A stretch of DNA of 64,000 nt from Pseudomonas sp. ERMR1:02 (GTDB taxonomy: Bacteria > Pseudomonadota > Gammaproteobacteria > Pseudomonadales > Pseudomonadaceae), in assembly GCF_002277815.1 (NCBI RefSeq), contig NZ_NKJI01000018.1, forward strand, positions 47,495-111,494, read 5' to 3'. The notes under the pieces are model-generated. The model worked only from the letters and a program-made list of their open reading frames with translations. It ran no database searches and was not told the DNA's origin. Positions 35,787 to 43,881 of this stretch are shown here, in pieces. A program made the translations under genes and the position numbers. Numbering within the stretch: position 1 is the stretch's first letter; each line of letters starts with the position of its first letter.

Positions 35787-37289
35787 ATGTCTCTTGCGCT
35801 CGAACGTCTAGTCGCTGGCACGCCGATCCCTTTCGCCGGTAATCGTGTCACTGTGGTCAGCCCCGAACTGGCGGCACGCTTCCAGCCCGGAGACCACCTG
35901 TTGGTGGAGCAGGTCAGCGGCGAATTGTTATTGATCCCGGTGGCCGACCAGCAAGCGGCAGCGGTCGCGATCGAGCGTGCTCAAGCGGCGTTTACTGCGA
36001 TGTCGGCGGTGTCGGATCAAGCCATCAGCAGTTTCTTCGATCTGTTCGCCCAACGCCTGGAAACGCCGGAGTGCTGGACCTTGATCGAAGCGGCCAACCA
36101 GGCCGACATCGAGCGGGCCAAGGCCCGTGGTCGCTCAACCACGCGCTTGCTGGCCGATGAACGCATGCGCCGCGACATGATCGCCGGCCTGCGCGCCTGG
36201 CGCGATGCGTCGGCCTCGCGCGGCAAGGTGATCAGTTGCGTCGAGCACGAGGGCTGGAAAGTCGAGCAGGTGGTGTCGCCGCTGGGCATCGTCGCATTCG
36301 TCTTCGAAGGCCGGCCGAATGTCTTCGCCGATGCCGCCGGTGTGTTGCGCACTGGTAACACGGCGGTATTGCGCATTGGTAGCGATGCGTTGGGCACGGC
36401 CCAGGCGATCGTCACCCATGCACTGAACCCGGCACTTGCCGATGCCGGTTTGCCGAGCGGCGCGGTGTCGCTGGTGGAAAGCGTCAATCATGCCGCCGGT
36501 TGGGCGATGTTCGCCGACCGGCGTCTGTCGCTGGCTGTGGCCCGTGGTTCGGGTCGCGCTGTCAGTCAGTTGGGCAGCATCGCGCAACAGGCCGGCACCG
36601 CTGTCAGCCTGCACGGCACCGGCGGTGCCTGGTTGATCGCTGATACCGATGCCGATGCCACGCGCTTCGCCAGCGTGGTGCGCAACTCTCTCGACCGCAA
36701 GGTCTGCAACACCCTGAACGTCTGCCTGATCCACCGCGACCGCGCCGCTGAACTAGTGCCGCTGTTTCTGGATGCACTGCAACAGGCCGGCAAGGCACGG
36801 GGCCAGGGTTGCAAGTTGCACATTGTCGAAGGCAGCGAAGCCTTCCTGCCGGCGGATTGGCAAACCGCAACCGTCGAGGTGTACCGCGCCGAAGGCTACC
36901 GGACCGAAGCACTGGCCGAAGTGCTGCCGGAAGATCAATTGGGTCGCGAGTGGGAGTGGGAAGAAACCCCGGAAGTCAGCCTGAAAATCGTCGACGACCT
37001 GGACGGTGCGATTGCTCTGTTCAATCGCTACAGCCCGCAGTTCACTGTGTCGCTGATCAGCGAAGACGGGGCGACTCAGGAGCGCTTCTACAACGCGGTC
37101 AACGCACCTTTTGTCGGTAACGGCATTACCCGTTGGGTCGACGGTCAGTACGCGCTCAACAAGCCGGAACTGGGCCTGTCGAACTGGGAGAGCGGGCGCC
37201 TGTTTGCGCGCAGCGCGATTCTGTCGGGCGATGGTGTATTCACCATTCGCAGCCGCATGACCCAGATTGATCTGGGCGTTAAACGCTAA
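35787..37289 (+). CDS. ProA-like aldehyde dehydrogenase
   Basis: A 500-residue member of the glutamate-5-semialdehyde dehydrogenase branch of the aldehyde dehydrogenases. VVSPLGIVAFVFEGRPNVFA and GRSTTRLLADERMRRDMI are ProA-type signatures, and the catalytic Cys is C307 in RKVCNTLNVC. It is ~80 residues longer than biosynthetic ProA, with an extra N-terminal domain (~1-75). There is no proB beside it, so it is probably a paralogue acting on another phosphorylated or free semialdehyde. I start at ATG 35787; the open frame runs 28 codons further upstream. Confidence 0.8.
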   Translation: MSLALERLVAGTPIPFAGNRVTVVSPELAARFQPGDHLLVEQVSGELLLIPVADQQAAAVAIERAQAAFTAMSAVSDQAISSFFDLFAQRLETPECWTLIEAANQADIERAKARGRSTTRLLADERMRRDMIAGLRAWRDASASRGKVISCVEHEGWKVEQVVSPLGIVAFVFEGRPNVFADAAGVLRTGNTAVLRIGSDALGTAQAIVTHALNPALADAGLPSGAVSLVESVNHAAGWAMFADRRLSLAVARGSGRAVSQLGSIAQQAGTAVSLHGTGGAWLIADTDADATRFASVVRNSLDRKVCNTLNVCLIHRDRAAELVPLFLDALQQAGKARGQGCKLHIVEGSEAFLPADWQTATVEVYRAEGYRTEALAEVLPEDQLGREWEWEETPEVSLKIVDDLDGAIALFNRYSPQFTVSLISEDGATQERFYNAVNAPFVGNGITRWVDGQYALNKPELGLSNWESGRLFARSAILSGDGVFTIRSRMTQIDLGVKR

Positions 37290-37300
37290 GACTTCCATCC

Positions 37301-37326
37301 AGCGACCGCCGCAATGGCGGTCGCTG
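37301..37326. terminator. Hairpin between convergent genes
   Basis: AGCGACCGCC and GGCGGTCGCT form a perfect 10-pair stem with a 6-base loop, 11 bases after the ProA-like gene and just before the end of cynT. There is no T-run, so it may be a weak or processing-stable end. Confidence 0.55.
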
Positions 37327-37335
37327 TGGTGTTGA

Positions 37336-37995
37336 TCATGCGGCATCGACTGCTTGGCCAAACACCGCGCAAGTGGTCGGGTGCTCCACCAGCGACACGA
37401 AGCGACGGCTGCTGCCTTCGAGGGCATCGATCGAGCCGGTTTCGATGTCGTACACCCAGCCATGCAAATTCAGCAGGCCTTTTTCCTGGGCCAGGCGCAC
37501 GCTTGGGTGAGTCTGGATGTTCGCCAGTTGCGCGATTACATTTTCACGCACCATCGAGCTGACCTTCGCCGCGTCATCGACGTGGGGCCGCGACTCGTTG
37601 ATGACTTTCGCCGACTCTGCATGCTGCAACCAGCTGCCGACGGCGGGCAGGTGATCCATGCAGGTGCACTTGGCGACAGCGGTCATGGCGCCGCAGTCGG
37701 AATGGCCGCAGATCACGATATCGGTCACGCCCAGCACGGCGACGGCGTACTCGACCGTTGCTGACACACCACCGGGATGGGGGCTGTAGGAGGGCACGAT
37801 GTTGCCGGCATTACGGATTACGAACAGTTCACCGGGTTCTTGCTGGGTCAAAAGTTCCGGTACCACACGGCTGTCGGAACAGGTGATGAACAACGTGCCG
37901 GGGTGTTGCGTGGTCGCCAAGTGTTTAAACAGGTCGGTGCGTTGCGGAAAGGCTTCTTTCTGGAACTTCAAAAAACCTTCGATGAGCGCTTTCAT
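37336..37995 (-). CDS. cynT: Beta-carbonic anhydrase of cyanate operon
   Basis: A 219-residue beta-class carbonic anhydrase. Zinc ligands are in FITCSDSRVVPE and CGHSDCGAM. It interconverts CO2 and bicarbonate; next to cyanase it replenishes the bicarbonate that cyanate breakdown consumes. I start at ATG 37995 (KALIEGFLKFQ). It is 60 bases downstream of cynS. A stable inverted repeat (GCCCGCAC/GTGCGGGC, 38026-38045) in the gap could tune the relative expression of the two genes. Confidence 0.92.
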   Translation of the reverse strand: MKALIEGFLKFQKEAFPQRTDLFKHLATTQHPGTLFITCSDSRVVPELLTQQEPGELFVIRNAGNIVPSYSPHPGGVSATVEYAVAVLGVTDIVICGHSDCGAMTAVAKCTCMDHLPAVGSWLQHAESAKVINESRPHVDDAAKVSSMVRENVIAQLANIQTHPSVRLAQEKGLLNLHGWVYDIETGSIDALEGSSRRFVSLVEHPTTCAVFGQAVDAA

Positions 37996-38055
37996 GGTTG
38001 TGTCCTCATGCATGAGCCGGGTTTGGCCCGCACGGCGGTGCGGGCGGGTGTCAAC

Positions 38056-38523
38056 TTAGAACGGACGCAGGGGCAGGAATTTGCCGTCCAGGGTGATTAC
38101 TGCACGGTGACCACCTTCTGGATCTTCGACTTTCTTCATGTCGAGCTTGAAGTTGATCGCGCTGATGATGCCGTCGCCGAACTGTTCATGAACCAGGGCT
38201 TTCAAGGTGGTGCCGTAGATCTGGATCATTTCGTAGAAGCGGTAGATGGTCGGGTCGGTCGGGACACCCGAGAGGCTGCCGCGCAGCGGGATGATCTGCA
38301 GGCGGGCCACCGAGTCGGCGTCCAGTGCAAGTTTTTCGCCGATCACATTGGCTGCGCTTTCTGGTAGCGGATGCTGGCCGAGCAGGGCGGCAGTGACGTA
38401 GGCCAGGCCAAGGCCGGTGCCGTCGGCCAGATCCTGCCAGGACAGGTTCTTGCGCGCCTTGGCGTCCAGTACTTCGGTGGTCAGGGTCAGGCTTGGGTCG
38501 TTGTAGGCGTGGGACTGTTGCAT
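38056..38523 (-). CDS. cynS: Cyanate hydratase (cyanase)
   Basis: A 155-residue cyanase that turns cyanate and bicarbonate into ammonia and CO2. The N-terminal helix-turn-helix-like fold (KNLSWQDLADGTGLGLAYVT) precedes the catalytic C-terminal dimer-swapped region with YRFYEMIQIYG (Arg and Glu) and GDGIISAINF (Ser). The length is normal. It is the first gene of cynST, divergent from cynR with a 122-base control region. Confidence 0.95.
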   Translation of the reverse strand: MQQSHAYNDPSLTLTTEVLDAKARKNLSWQDLADGTGLGLAYVTAALLGQHPLPESAANVIGEKLALDADSVARLQIIPLRGSLSGVPTDPTIYRFYEMIQIYGTTLKALVHEQFGDGIISAINFKLDMKKVEDPEGGHRAVITLDGKFLPLRPF

Positions 38524-38617
38524 GATGGATCTCCTGTCGCAGTAGGTGGTGCTTGGGTGTGGAGCTATCTTCTGTCGATCCGCTCATAGCGTCCAAGACC
38601 GATATACAATGCGACAC

Positions 38618-38632
38618 ATAAGTACTGCCTAT
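38618..38632. promoter_or_regulatory. Candidate CynR (LysR-type) binding site
   Basis: ATA-N9-TAT (ATAAGTACTGCCTAT) sits 14 bases before the cynR start in the divergent cynS-cynR gap. It has the partial dyad and T-N11-A layout expected for LysR-type autoregulation. Confidence 0.4.
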
Positions 38633-38645
38633 AGATGGTGATCCC

Positions 38646-39527
38646 GTGCTGCTGCGTCATTTGCGTTACTTGCTGGCCGTCGCCGACAACGGCGGTTTCA
38701 CCCGCGCCGCTGAAGCCTTGCACGTGTCTCAGCCGACGCTGTCGCAACAGATTCGGCAGCTGGAAGAAACCCTCGGTGTCAGCCTGTTCGATCGCACCTC
38801 GCGCACGGTCAAACCGACCGATGCGGGCCAGGCGTACATCGAATGCGCCCGTCGGGTGCTGGTGGAACTGGAGGCGGGCAAGCGTGCGCTGCATGACGTG
38901 AAGGACTTGTCCCGCGGCACCTTGCGCCTGGCCATGACCCCCACCTTCATGGCGTATCTGGTGGGGCCGCTGGTGCGCGATTACGTGGCGCGGTATCCGA
39001 ATATCCATCTGGAGATTTTCGAACTGTCGATGGACGACATCGAAACCGGGCTGGCGGACGATTCGCTGGATATCGCGATTGCGTTTGATGGGGTGAGGAA
39101 TGCCGATATCGAATCGATCCCGGCGTTTACCGAGACGCTGGGAGTGATGGTCGGCCGGACGCATCCGTTGTATGAAAGCCAGGACGCACTGACGACAGAA
39201 CAAGTGTCGCAACTGGAGTTTGCCTTGTTGACCCCTGGTTTCGTTACCCGCACTCGTATTGACGAATACTTCGCCCAGCTACAGATCACTCCGAAGGTGA
39301 CCATTGAGGTCAATTCGGTCAACACGCTGCTGGAAGTCATTCGCCACACTGCGATAGCGACGATCCTTCCGGAACCCATCGCCACGGTAGAGCGTGCATT
39401 ACGAAAAATTCCACTAATTGGTGAGGCGCCGAGGCGCGGGGCATCGCTGCTTCGGCGCAAGAACAACTATCACAGCGCGGCAGCGTTGGCGTTTGCAGAT
39501 CTGGCGTTGGGAGCCGAACTTTCATAA
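38646..39527 (+). CDS. cynR: LysR-family regulator of the cyanate operon
   Basis: A 293-residue LysR-type regulator. The N-terminal winged helix is MLLRHLRYLLAVADNGGFTR with ALHVSQPTLSQQIRQLEETL. The effector domain begins near residue 90 (GTLRLAMTPTFMAYLVGPLV). Divergent placement beside cynS-cynT and resemblance to CynR indicate induction of the operon by cyanate. The start codon is GTG at 38646. Confidence 0.88.
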   Translation: MLLRHLRYLLAVADNGGFTRAAEALHVSQPTLSQQIRQLEETLGVSLFDRTSRTVKPTDAGQAYIECARRVLVELEAGKRALHDVKDLSRGTLRLAMTPTFMAYLVGPLVRDYVARYPNIHLEIFELSMDDIETGLADDSLDIAIAFDGVRNADIESIPAFTETLGVMVGRTHPLYESQDALTTEQVSQLEFALLTPGFVTRTRIDEYFAQLQITPKVTIEVNSVNTLLEVIRHTAIATILPEPIATVERALRKIPLIGEAPRRGASLLRRKNNYHSAAALAFADLALGAELS

Positions 39528-39540
39528 CCAACCAATACCC

Positions 39541-39631
39541 TGAAGGAGCTGGCTTGCCAGCGAAGGCGTCGTCAAATTCAGCATCAACGGTGGCTGATAC
39601 ACCGCCTTCGCTGGCAAGCCAGCTCCTACAG
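39541..39631. repeat. REPIN (GCTGGCTTGCCAGCG subtype)
   Basis: GAAGGAGCTGGCTTGCCAGCGAAGG pairs with CCTTCGCTGGCAAGCCAGCTCCTACA downstream of cynR; the first half has lost the usual TGTA start. Confidence 0.9.
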
Positions 39632-39663
39632 TGTGTGTACGCACAATATTCTGCGCACAAAAA

Positions 39664-39700
39664 AAGGGCCTGCTCTTATTGGGAGCAGGCCCTTTTTATT
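39664..39700. terminator. Bidirectional rho-independent terminator
   Basis: AAAGGGCCTGCTC and GAGCAGGCCCTTT form a 13-pair stem flanked by A and T runs on both sides. It lies between the convergent cynR and 109-residue protein genes and can end transcripts from either. Confidence 0.9.
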
Positions 39701-39726
39701 AATAAGTCAGCAATGACTCATTTCAA

Positions 39727-40056
39727 TTAGTAGAACCGGTCAATCACCCGAACTTCATTCTGATTCTGCATCGAGGTCCAGGCCTGTTTCAGCGTATGCA
39801 GAACATTACCGATGAAGTCCTTGTCGGCTGCGGCTTTCTTGCCGACATAGCCCTGGCCTCGACGGTACATCTTCAGTCGGGCCAGCAGGTTCTGGTTGTT
39901 CTGGTCGAACTCCGCTTCATGGGCGTGGGGCGACAGGCAGTCGATATGGACTTGGCCCGATTTGCTGATCCACAGAATGTGGCTGTCGAGGCTGTCTTTT
40001 TGCGCAGCGAACATACGAGCCAGTTCTTCGATAGTAGGTTGATTGTTCAGATTCAT
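39727..40056 (-). CDS. Conserved small protein of unknown function
   Basis: A 109-residue soluble protein without signal peptide or membrane segment. It starts MNLNNQPTIEELARMFAAQK, has a central HILWISKSGQVHID strand pair, then a basic patch (KMYRRGQGYVGKKAA), and ends NEVRVIDRFY. I do not recognise the family. A strong shared terminator and its own upstream gap (40057-40280) mark it as a single transcription unit. The base composition and codon use look like a native, well-expressed Pseudomonas gene. Confidence 0.75.
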   Translation of the reverse strand: MNLNNQPTIEELARMFAAQKDSLDSHILWISKSGQVHIDCLSPHAHEAEFDQNNQNLLARLKMYRRGQGYVGKKAAADKDFIGNVLHTLKQAWTSMQNQNEVRVIDRFY

Positions 40057-40280
40057 GATAAAGCTCCCTTGACCATTTGGTGATCTTTCAAAGTTGATTC
40101 GCTAATACAAGTAGCCCATCGGTTAGTTGATCCCTGGCACCGAAACCAGGACGTCAGCAGTCGTCCGCCAGATTTGGCGAGGTCCTGCGTCTGTTGCATG
40201 TAGTCGTGTTGAATAACTGCTACGCAATAGCGTCACAACGAAGAGAAGCGGCGATAACCTTTGGGCCCCTGCCGACATTT

Positions 40281-40523
40281 TCAGGGTCGGCCACAAGCTT
40301 CATGAGGATGGATCGCCAGCACTTCTCGTCCTTGTACTGGACGTTCAGGCCAGGTCAGCTTCTTCAATCTGCCTTGTGGGCAGCGTGTATCCGGAAAAAA
40401 CAGCTCGGCGGTCAGACGAGCTTGCTCAAACGTGTTGCCTGTACTCCCGATCGGGGAGACGTCTGCATCATGCAAGGGCAAATCGAAGGCGTCAACGGTT
40501 TTGTAGTGAATATTTTTAGTCAC
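40281..40523 (-). CDS. Possible small hypothetical protein
   Basis: A possible 80-residue protein from GTG 40523 containing FDLPLHDADVSPIG, ARLTAELFFPDTRCPQG and LKKLTWPERPVQGREVLAIH. The codon choice looks real. No family is recognised and no ribosome site is obvious. An opposite-strand frame (40194-40556) covers the same region but looks less protein-like. The surrounding 40057-40578 is AT-richer than the genome average. Confidence 0.4.
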   Translation of the reverse strand: MTKNIHYKTVDAFDLPLHDADVSPIGSTGNTFEQARLTAELFFPDTRCPQGRLKKLTWPERPVQGREVLAIHPHEACGRP

Positions 40524-40578
40524 TACATATTGTCGGACAATGCTGTCTGGAATTAAAAAGGGGAGTGAAAAGCGCCGG

Positions 40579-41082
40579 TCAGGAGGATGGCGGCGAAAGC
40601 TCAAAGCGGTAAAGGGTGCAAGGATAGCCCTCGATCGTCTGCCGATGCCGGGTGAACCCGTTTGGGCTAAGACGCGGCATTACCGCGGCCCAGAACAGCC
40701 GTGCTGGCTGGTTTGCCTCAATGTGGAAAATCTGCCATTGACCGGGGAATCGGCTCAAGAGGGTGGAAACGACAAACTTCGCGACACCCTGGCCACGAAA
40801 GCGTCGGCTGACAAAAAGGTAGCCGATGTTGTACTGGGCGCCGGGCAGATGACACTCGTCATCCACGGTCACGAAACCGGCGAGTTCGCTGTCAATCCGG
40901 ATCAAAAACGGCCGTGTCGCGGGTTTTCGCCAGTAGTCCGGCAGGGGCCTGATGTTGAAAAAACCATGTTCACTCAGTCTTAGTGGCAACCACTCGCTGA
41001 AGTCGTAGGTGTAGAACTGCATCAGGTTTTCAATTGTTTCCAGTTCGTCGCGCTGCGCTGCGTGCAGTTCTATTGAAGACAT
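40579..41082 (-). CDS. GNAT-family N-acetyltransferase
   Basis: A 167-residue acetyltransferase. The N-terminal IENLMQFYTYDFSEWLPL is typical of a predicted-acetyltransferase subgroup, and motif A, which binds the acetyl-CoA pyrophosphate, is in YLFVSRRFRGQGVAKFVV. The C-terminal strands include IEANQPARLFWAAVMPRL. The acetylated substrate is unknown. The gene lies alone upstream of topB. Confidence 0.85.
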   Translation of the reverse strand: MSSIELHAAQRDELETIENLMQFYTYDFSEWLPLRLSEHGFFNIRPLPDYWRKPATRPFLIRIDSELAGFVTVDDECHLPGAQYNIGYLFVSRRFRGQGVAKFVVSTLLSRFPGQWQIFHIEANQPARLFWAAVMPRLSPNGFTRHRQTIEGYPCTLYRFELSPPSS

Positions 41083-41130
41083 GTTGGGAGGCTCCTGTTG
41101 GGGTGCACTCTGTATGGTGGCACAACAGGA

Positions 41131-41161
41131 ATCTGCAGGAGCCGGCGTGCTGGCGATTTCG
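41131..41161. repeat. Single REP
   Basis: One REP half, TGCAGGAGCCGGCGTGCTGGCGATTT, with no facing partner, between the GNAT gene and the end of topB. Confidence 0.75.
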
Positions 41162-41170
41162 GTGGGGCGC

Positions 41171-43132
41171 TCAGGCCTTGCCTGCCGGTTTCGCAGTGCG
41201 TTTGGCGCCAGTCGATGCCTTACGCTTGGCCGGTTTGCGCTTGTTTTTCCAGGGCGTGGCGCCTCGTCCTGCAGAACTGGCCGGGCCGCTAATGGACAGG
41301 CTCAGGCCGGCGCAACGGGCAACCTGCTTGCTCATCCACGCCGCCTGTTTGGTGACGAACTCTTCGAGGCTCATTTCCCCGCTCTGCACCATGTCCAGCG
41401 CCTGCTCCCAAATGGCCGTGGTGCCCGGATCGGCAATCGCCCGCGGCACGGCATCGATCAGGCTGAAAGCGGCCGGGGTTGCAGAAAGTGCCTTGCCGTT
41501 CTTGATCAGATACCCGCGGTCGAGCAGGCCCTGGATGATCGAGGCGCGGGTCGCTTCGGTACCAATGCCGGTGGTGTCCTTGAGTTTCTGTTTGAGCAGC
41601 GGATCTTCCACCAGTTTGGCCACGTTCTTCATGGCTTTGATCAGGTCGCCTTCGGTAAACGGTTTGGGTGGTTGGGTCCACAGGTCTTTGAACTGCACGT
41701 TGGCCACCGCGCAATCAATGCCTTCCTTGAGGTTGGGCAGGGTTTGCGGGGCCGGCACTTCCCGAACCTTGGCCGAGTTTGGGGTCGGGGCAAGGGCTTC
41801 AGGCAGGGCGCGCTTCCAGCCAGGTTCGACGATCTGCTTGCCGACCGCGCGCAAGGCTTCACCGGCACAGTCGAAATCGGCCTGGGTGCGGTCGTATTCG
41901 TGATTGGGCAGGAACTGCGCCAGATATCGTGCACGGATCAGGGTGTAGACCGCACGCTGCTTGCCCACCAGTCGATCGAGGTTTTTCGCCGCGGCAGTGG
42001 GGATGATGCCGTGGTGCGCGCTGACCTTGGCATCGTTCCAGGCGCGTGAGCGGCGTTGAGGTTCCAGGTGATCGTGCAAGGCGTTCAGCGCCGGATCGGC
42101 CTGGCGCAACGCCGCCAGAATGCCCGGTGCTTCGCTGTGCTGGCTGAGCGGCAGGTAGCCGCAGTCACTGCGCGGGTAGGTGATGACTTTGTGGGTTTCG
42201 TAGAGTGCCTGGGCGATATCGAGGGTTTCCTGGGCGCCGAGTCCGAGTTTCTTCGAGCAGACTTCCTGCAAGGTGCCCAGGTCGAACGGCAGCGGGGCTA
42301 CTTCGCGCATCCGCTCAGTGCGCAGCTTGATCACCCTGGCGTTCGCTGCCCCCATCATCGCCGCAGCGGCCTGCTGGGCCAGCGCCTGATTCAGGCAGCG
42401 ATCCTGATCGTCGCAAACTTCGGAGGCCGCCCGCCATTGCGCAGTGAACGCGGTGCCTTCATGGAGCAGTTGCACATCGATGGCCCAATAAGCGACGGGT
42501 ACGAAATCGGCAATGCTGCGGTCGCGATCCACCACCAGACGCAGGGTCGGGGTTTGTACCCGGCCGACCGGCAACACGCCCTGATAGCCGGATTGGCGCC
42601 CGAGCAAGGTGAACAGCCGGCTCATGTTCATCCCGATCAGCCAGTCGGCCCGGCTACGCCCCAGTGCCGAATGGTAAAGGCTGAAGGTCTCGGCACCCGG
42701 CTTGAGCGCGGCGAGGGCCTTGCGAATCGAGGCATCGTCCAGTGCCGACAGCCATAAGCGGCGGATCGGCCCGCGATAGCGACAATGCTCCACCAGTTCC
42801 CGGGCGATCATCTCGCCTTCACGGTCGGCGTCGGTGGCAATGATCAGTTCGTCAGCTTCACCGAGCAGGCGCTTGACCGCCTTGTACTGGCTGGCCGTGC
42901 GCGGTTTGACGGTCATCTTCCATTTGTCCGGAATGATCGGCAGGTCCGCCAGCACCCAGCGTTTGTAGCGCGCGTCGTAGGCATCCGGTGGGGCGGTTTC
43001 CAGCAAGTGACCGATGCACCACGTCACCGTGACGTCCGTTCCCAGCCAGCATCCATCGCCACGGCGTTTGGCGCCGAGCACGGCCGCAATGTCTTTGGCC
43101 TGGGAAGGTTTTTCACAGAGGTACAGCCGCAT
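41171..43132 (-). CDS. topB: DNA topoisomerase III
   Basis: A 653-residue type IA topoisomerase that relaxes negative supercoils and decatenates DNA. An N-terminal Toprim domain begins MRLYLCEKPSQAKDIAAVLG and continues with IIATDADREGEMIARELV, giving the metal-binding DxD and Glu. The active-site Tyr lies in VITYPRSDCGYL. A Lys/Arg-rich C-terminal tail (NKRKPAKRKASTGAKRTAK) replaces the zinc fingers of topoisomerase I. I start at the internal ATG 43132, where the Toprim fold begins; three extra codons are possible. Confidence 0.95.
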   Translation of the reverse strand: MRLYLCEKPSQAKDIAAVLGAKRRGDGCWLGTDVTVTWCIGHLLETAPPDAYDARYKRWVLADLPIIPDKWKMTVKPRTASQYKAVKRLLGEADELIIATDADREGEMIARELVEHCRYRGPIRRLWLSALDDASIRKALAALKPGAETFSLYHSALGRSRADWLIGMNMSRLFTLLGRQSGYQGVLPVGRVQTPTLRLVVDRDRSIADFVPVAYWAIDVQLLHEGTAFTAQWRAASEVCDDQDRCLNQALAQQAAAAMMGAANARVIKLRTERMREVAPLPFDLGTLQEVCSKKLGLGAQETLDIAQALYETHKVITYPRSDCGYLPLSQHSEAPGILAALRQADPALNALHDHLEPQRRSRAWNDAKVSAHHGIIPTAAAKNLDRLVGKQRAVYTLIRARYLAQFLPNHEYDRTQADFDCAGEALRAVGKQIVEPGWKRALPEALAPTPNSAKVREVPAPQTLPNLKEGIDCAVANVQFKDLWTQPPKPFTEGDLIKAMKNVAKLVEDPLLKQKLKDTTGIGTEATRASIIQGLLDRGYLIKNGKALSATPAAFSLIDAVPRAIADPGTTAIWEQALDMVQSGEMSLEEFVTKQAAWMSKQVARCAGLSLSISGPASSAGRGATPWKNKRKPAKRKASTGAKRTAKPAGKA

Positions 43133-43339
43133 AACCACCATCGTCGATCAAGGTCCGGGAGATGCACAGAATGGCCGGTGATGTGCGCGCAGGCAATCTT
43201 TATCTGTATGGATGTACAGTTAGTGGGTTGGGATTGTTTGCAGAACCCGTTCGGCTGTGAGGCAGTCGTGAATGCGAAACTTGGGTTATACCTGATACAT
43301 CGTGCTTGCAGGTTTTGGCGCTGCTGCGCAGCCCATCGC

Positions 43340-43369
43340 TGTAGGAGCGAGCTTGCTCGCGATGAACGA
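43340..43369. repeat. Single REP
   Basis: TGTAGGAGCGAGCTTGCTCGCGATGAACG upstream of the DUF427 gene; no partner is present before the start codon. Confidence 0.85.
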
Positions 43370-43402
43370 TAACGCGGTCAATCGTCATGAGGAACGAATT
43401 CC

Positions 43403-43768
43403 ATGAAAAGTACCGGTCCTAGTCCTGTCATCACCATCGCCGAGCAACCGGGCTGTCTGTTGGTGAAGTTTCACGGTATCCAGGTGGCTGCGTCCTCGCG
43501 CGCACTGGTGCTGCTGGAGGCCAATTACCCGCCGGTGTATTACGTGCCGCGAGAAGACATCGACGAGAAGTATTACGCCCGTACCGATCACACCAGCTAT
43601 TGCCCGTACAAGGGCGATGCCAGTTATTTCAGTCTGCAGATCCCGGGGCATGAAGGCGCCAACGCGGTGTGGAGTTACGAGAATCCAAAAGTATCTGTCT
43701 CGCAGATTCGCAAATACCTGGCGTTCTATCCGGATCAAGTGAAGTTTGAGGTCGTCGAACTCGAGTAG
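43403..43768 (+). CDS. DUF427-domain protein
   Basis: A 121-residue cytoplasmic protein made of one DUF427 domain. It contains ASSRALVLLEANYPPVYYVP, then TDHTSYCPYKGDASYFSL and the ending NAVWSYENPKVSVSQIRKYL with FYPDQVKFE. The family is a compact beta-tent fold whose biochemical role is not settled. The TAG stop (43766-43768) lies inside the GTAGGAGCGAG start of a REPIN, so insertion of the repeat may have set the end of this gene. Confidence 0.9.
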   Translation: MKSTGPSPVITIAEQPGCLLVKFHGIQVAASSRALVLLEANYPPVYYVPREDIDEKYYARTDHTSYCPYKGDASYFSLQIPGHEGANAVWSYENPKVSVSQIRKYLAFYPDQVKFEVVELE

Positions 43769-43864
43769 GAGCGAGCTTGCTCGCGATGGAGGTGAACGAT
43801 TACGCGTAAAACCAGGTGCCCAGCGGCGTCCCTGGTTTTTTCGCGAGCAAGCTCGCTCCTACAG
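43765..43864. repeat. REPIN overlapping a gene end
   Basis: GTAGGAGCGAGCTTGCTCGCGATGG pairs with TCGCGAGCAAGCTCGCTCCTACA. Its first bases supply the stop codon of the DUF427 gene. Confidence 0.92.
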
Positions 43865-43881
43865 GTTGTTTCCGGGCAGTC

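Noticed and set aside
40194..40556. 120-codon plus-strand frame
   Set aside because: Composition is not protein-like and the opposite strand gives a more plausible small protein.
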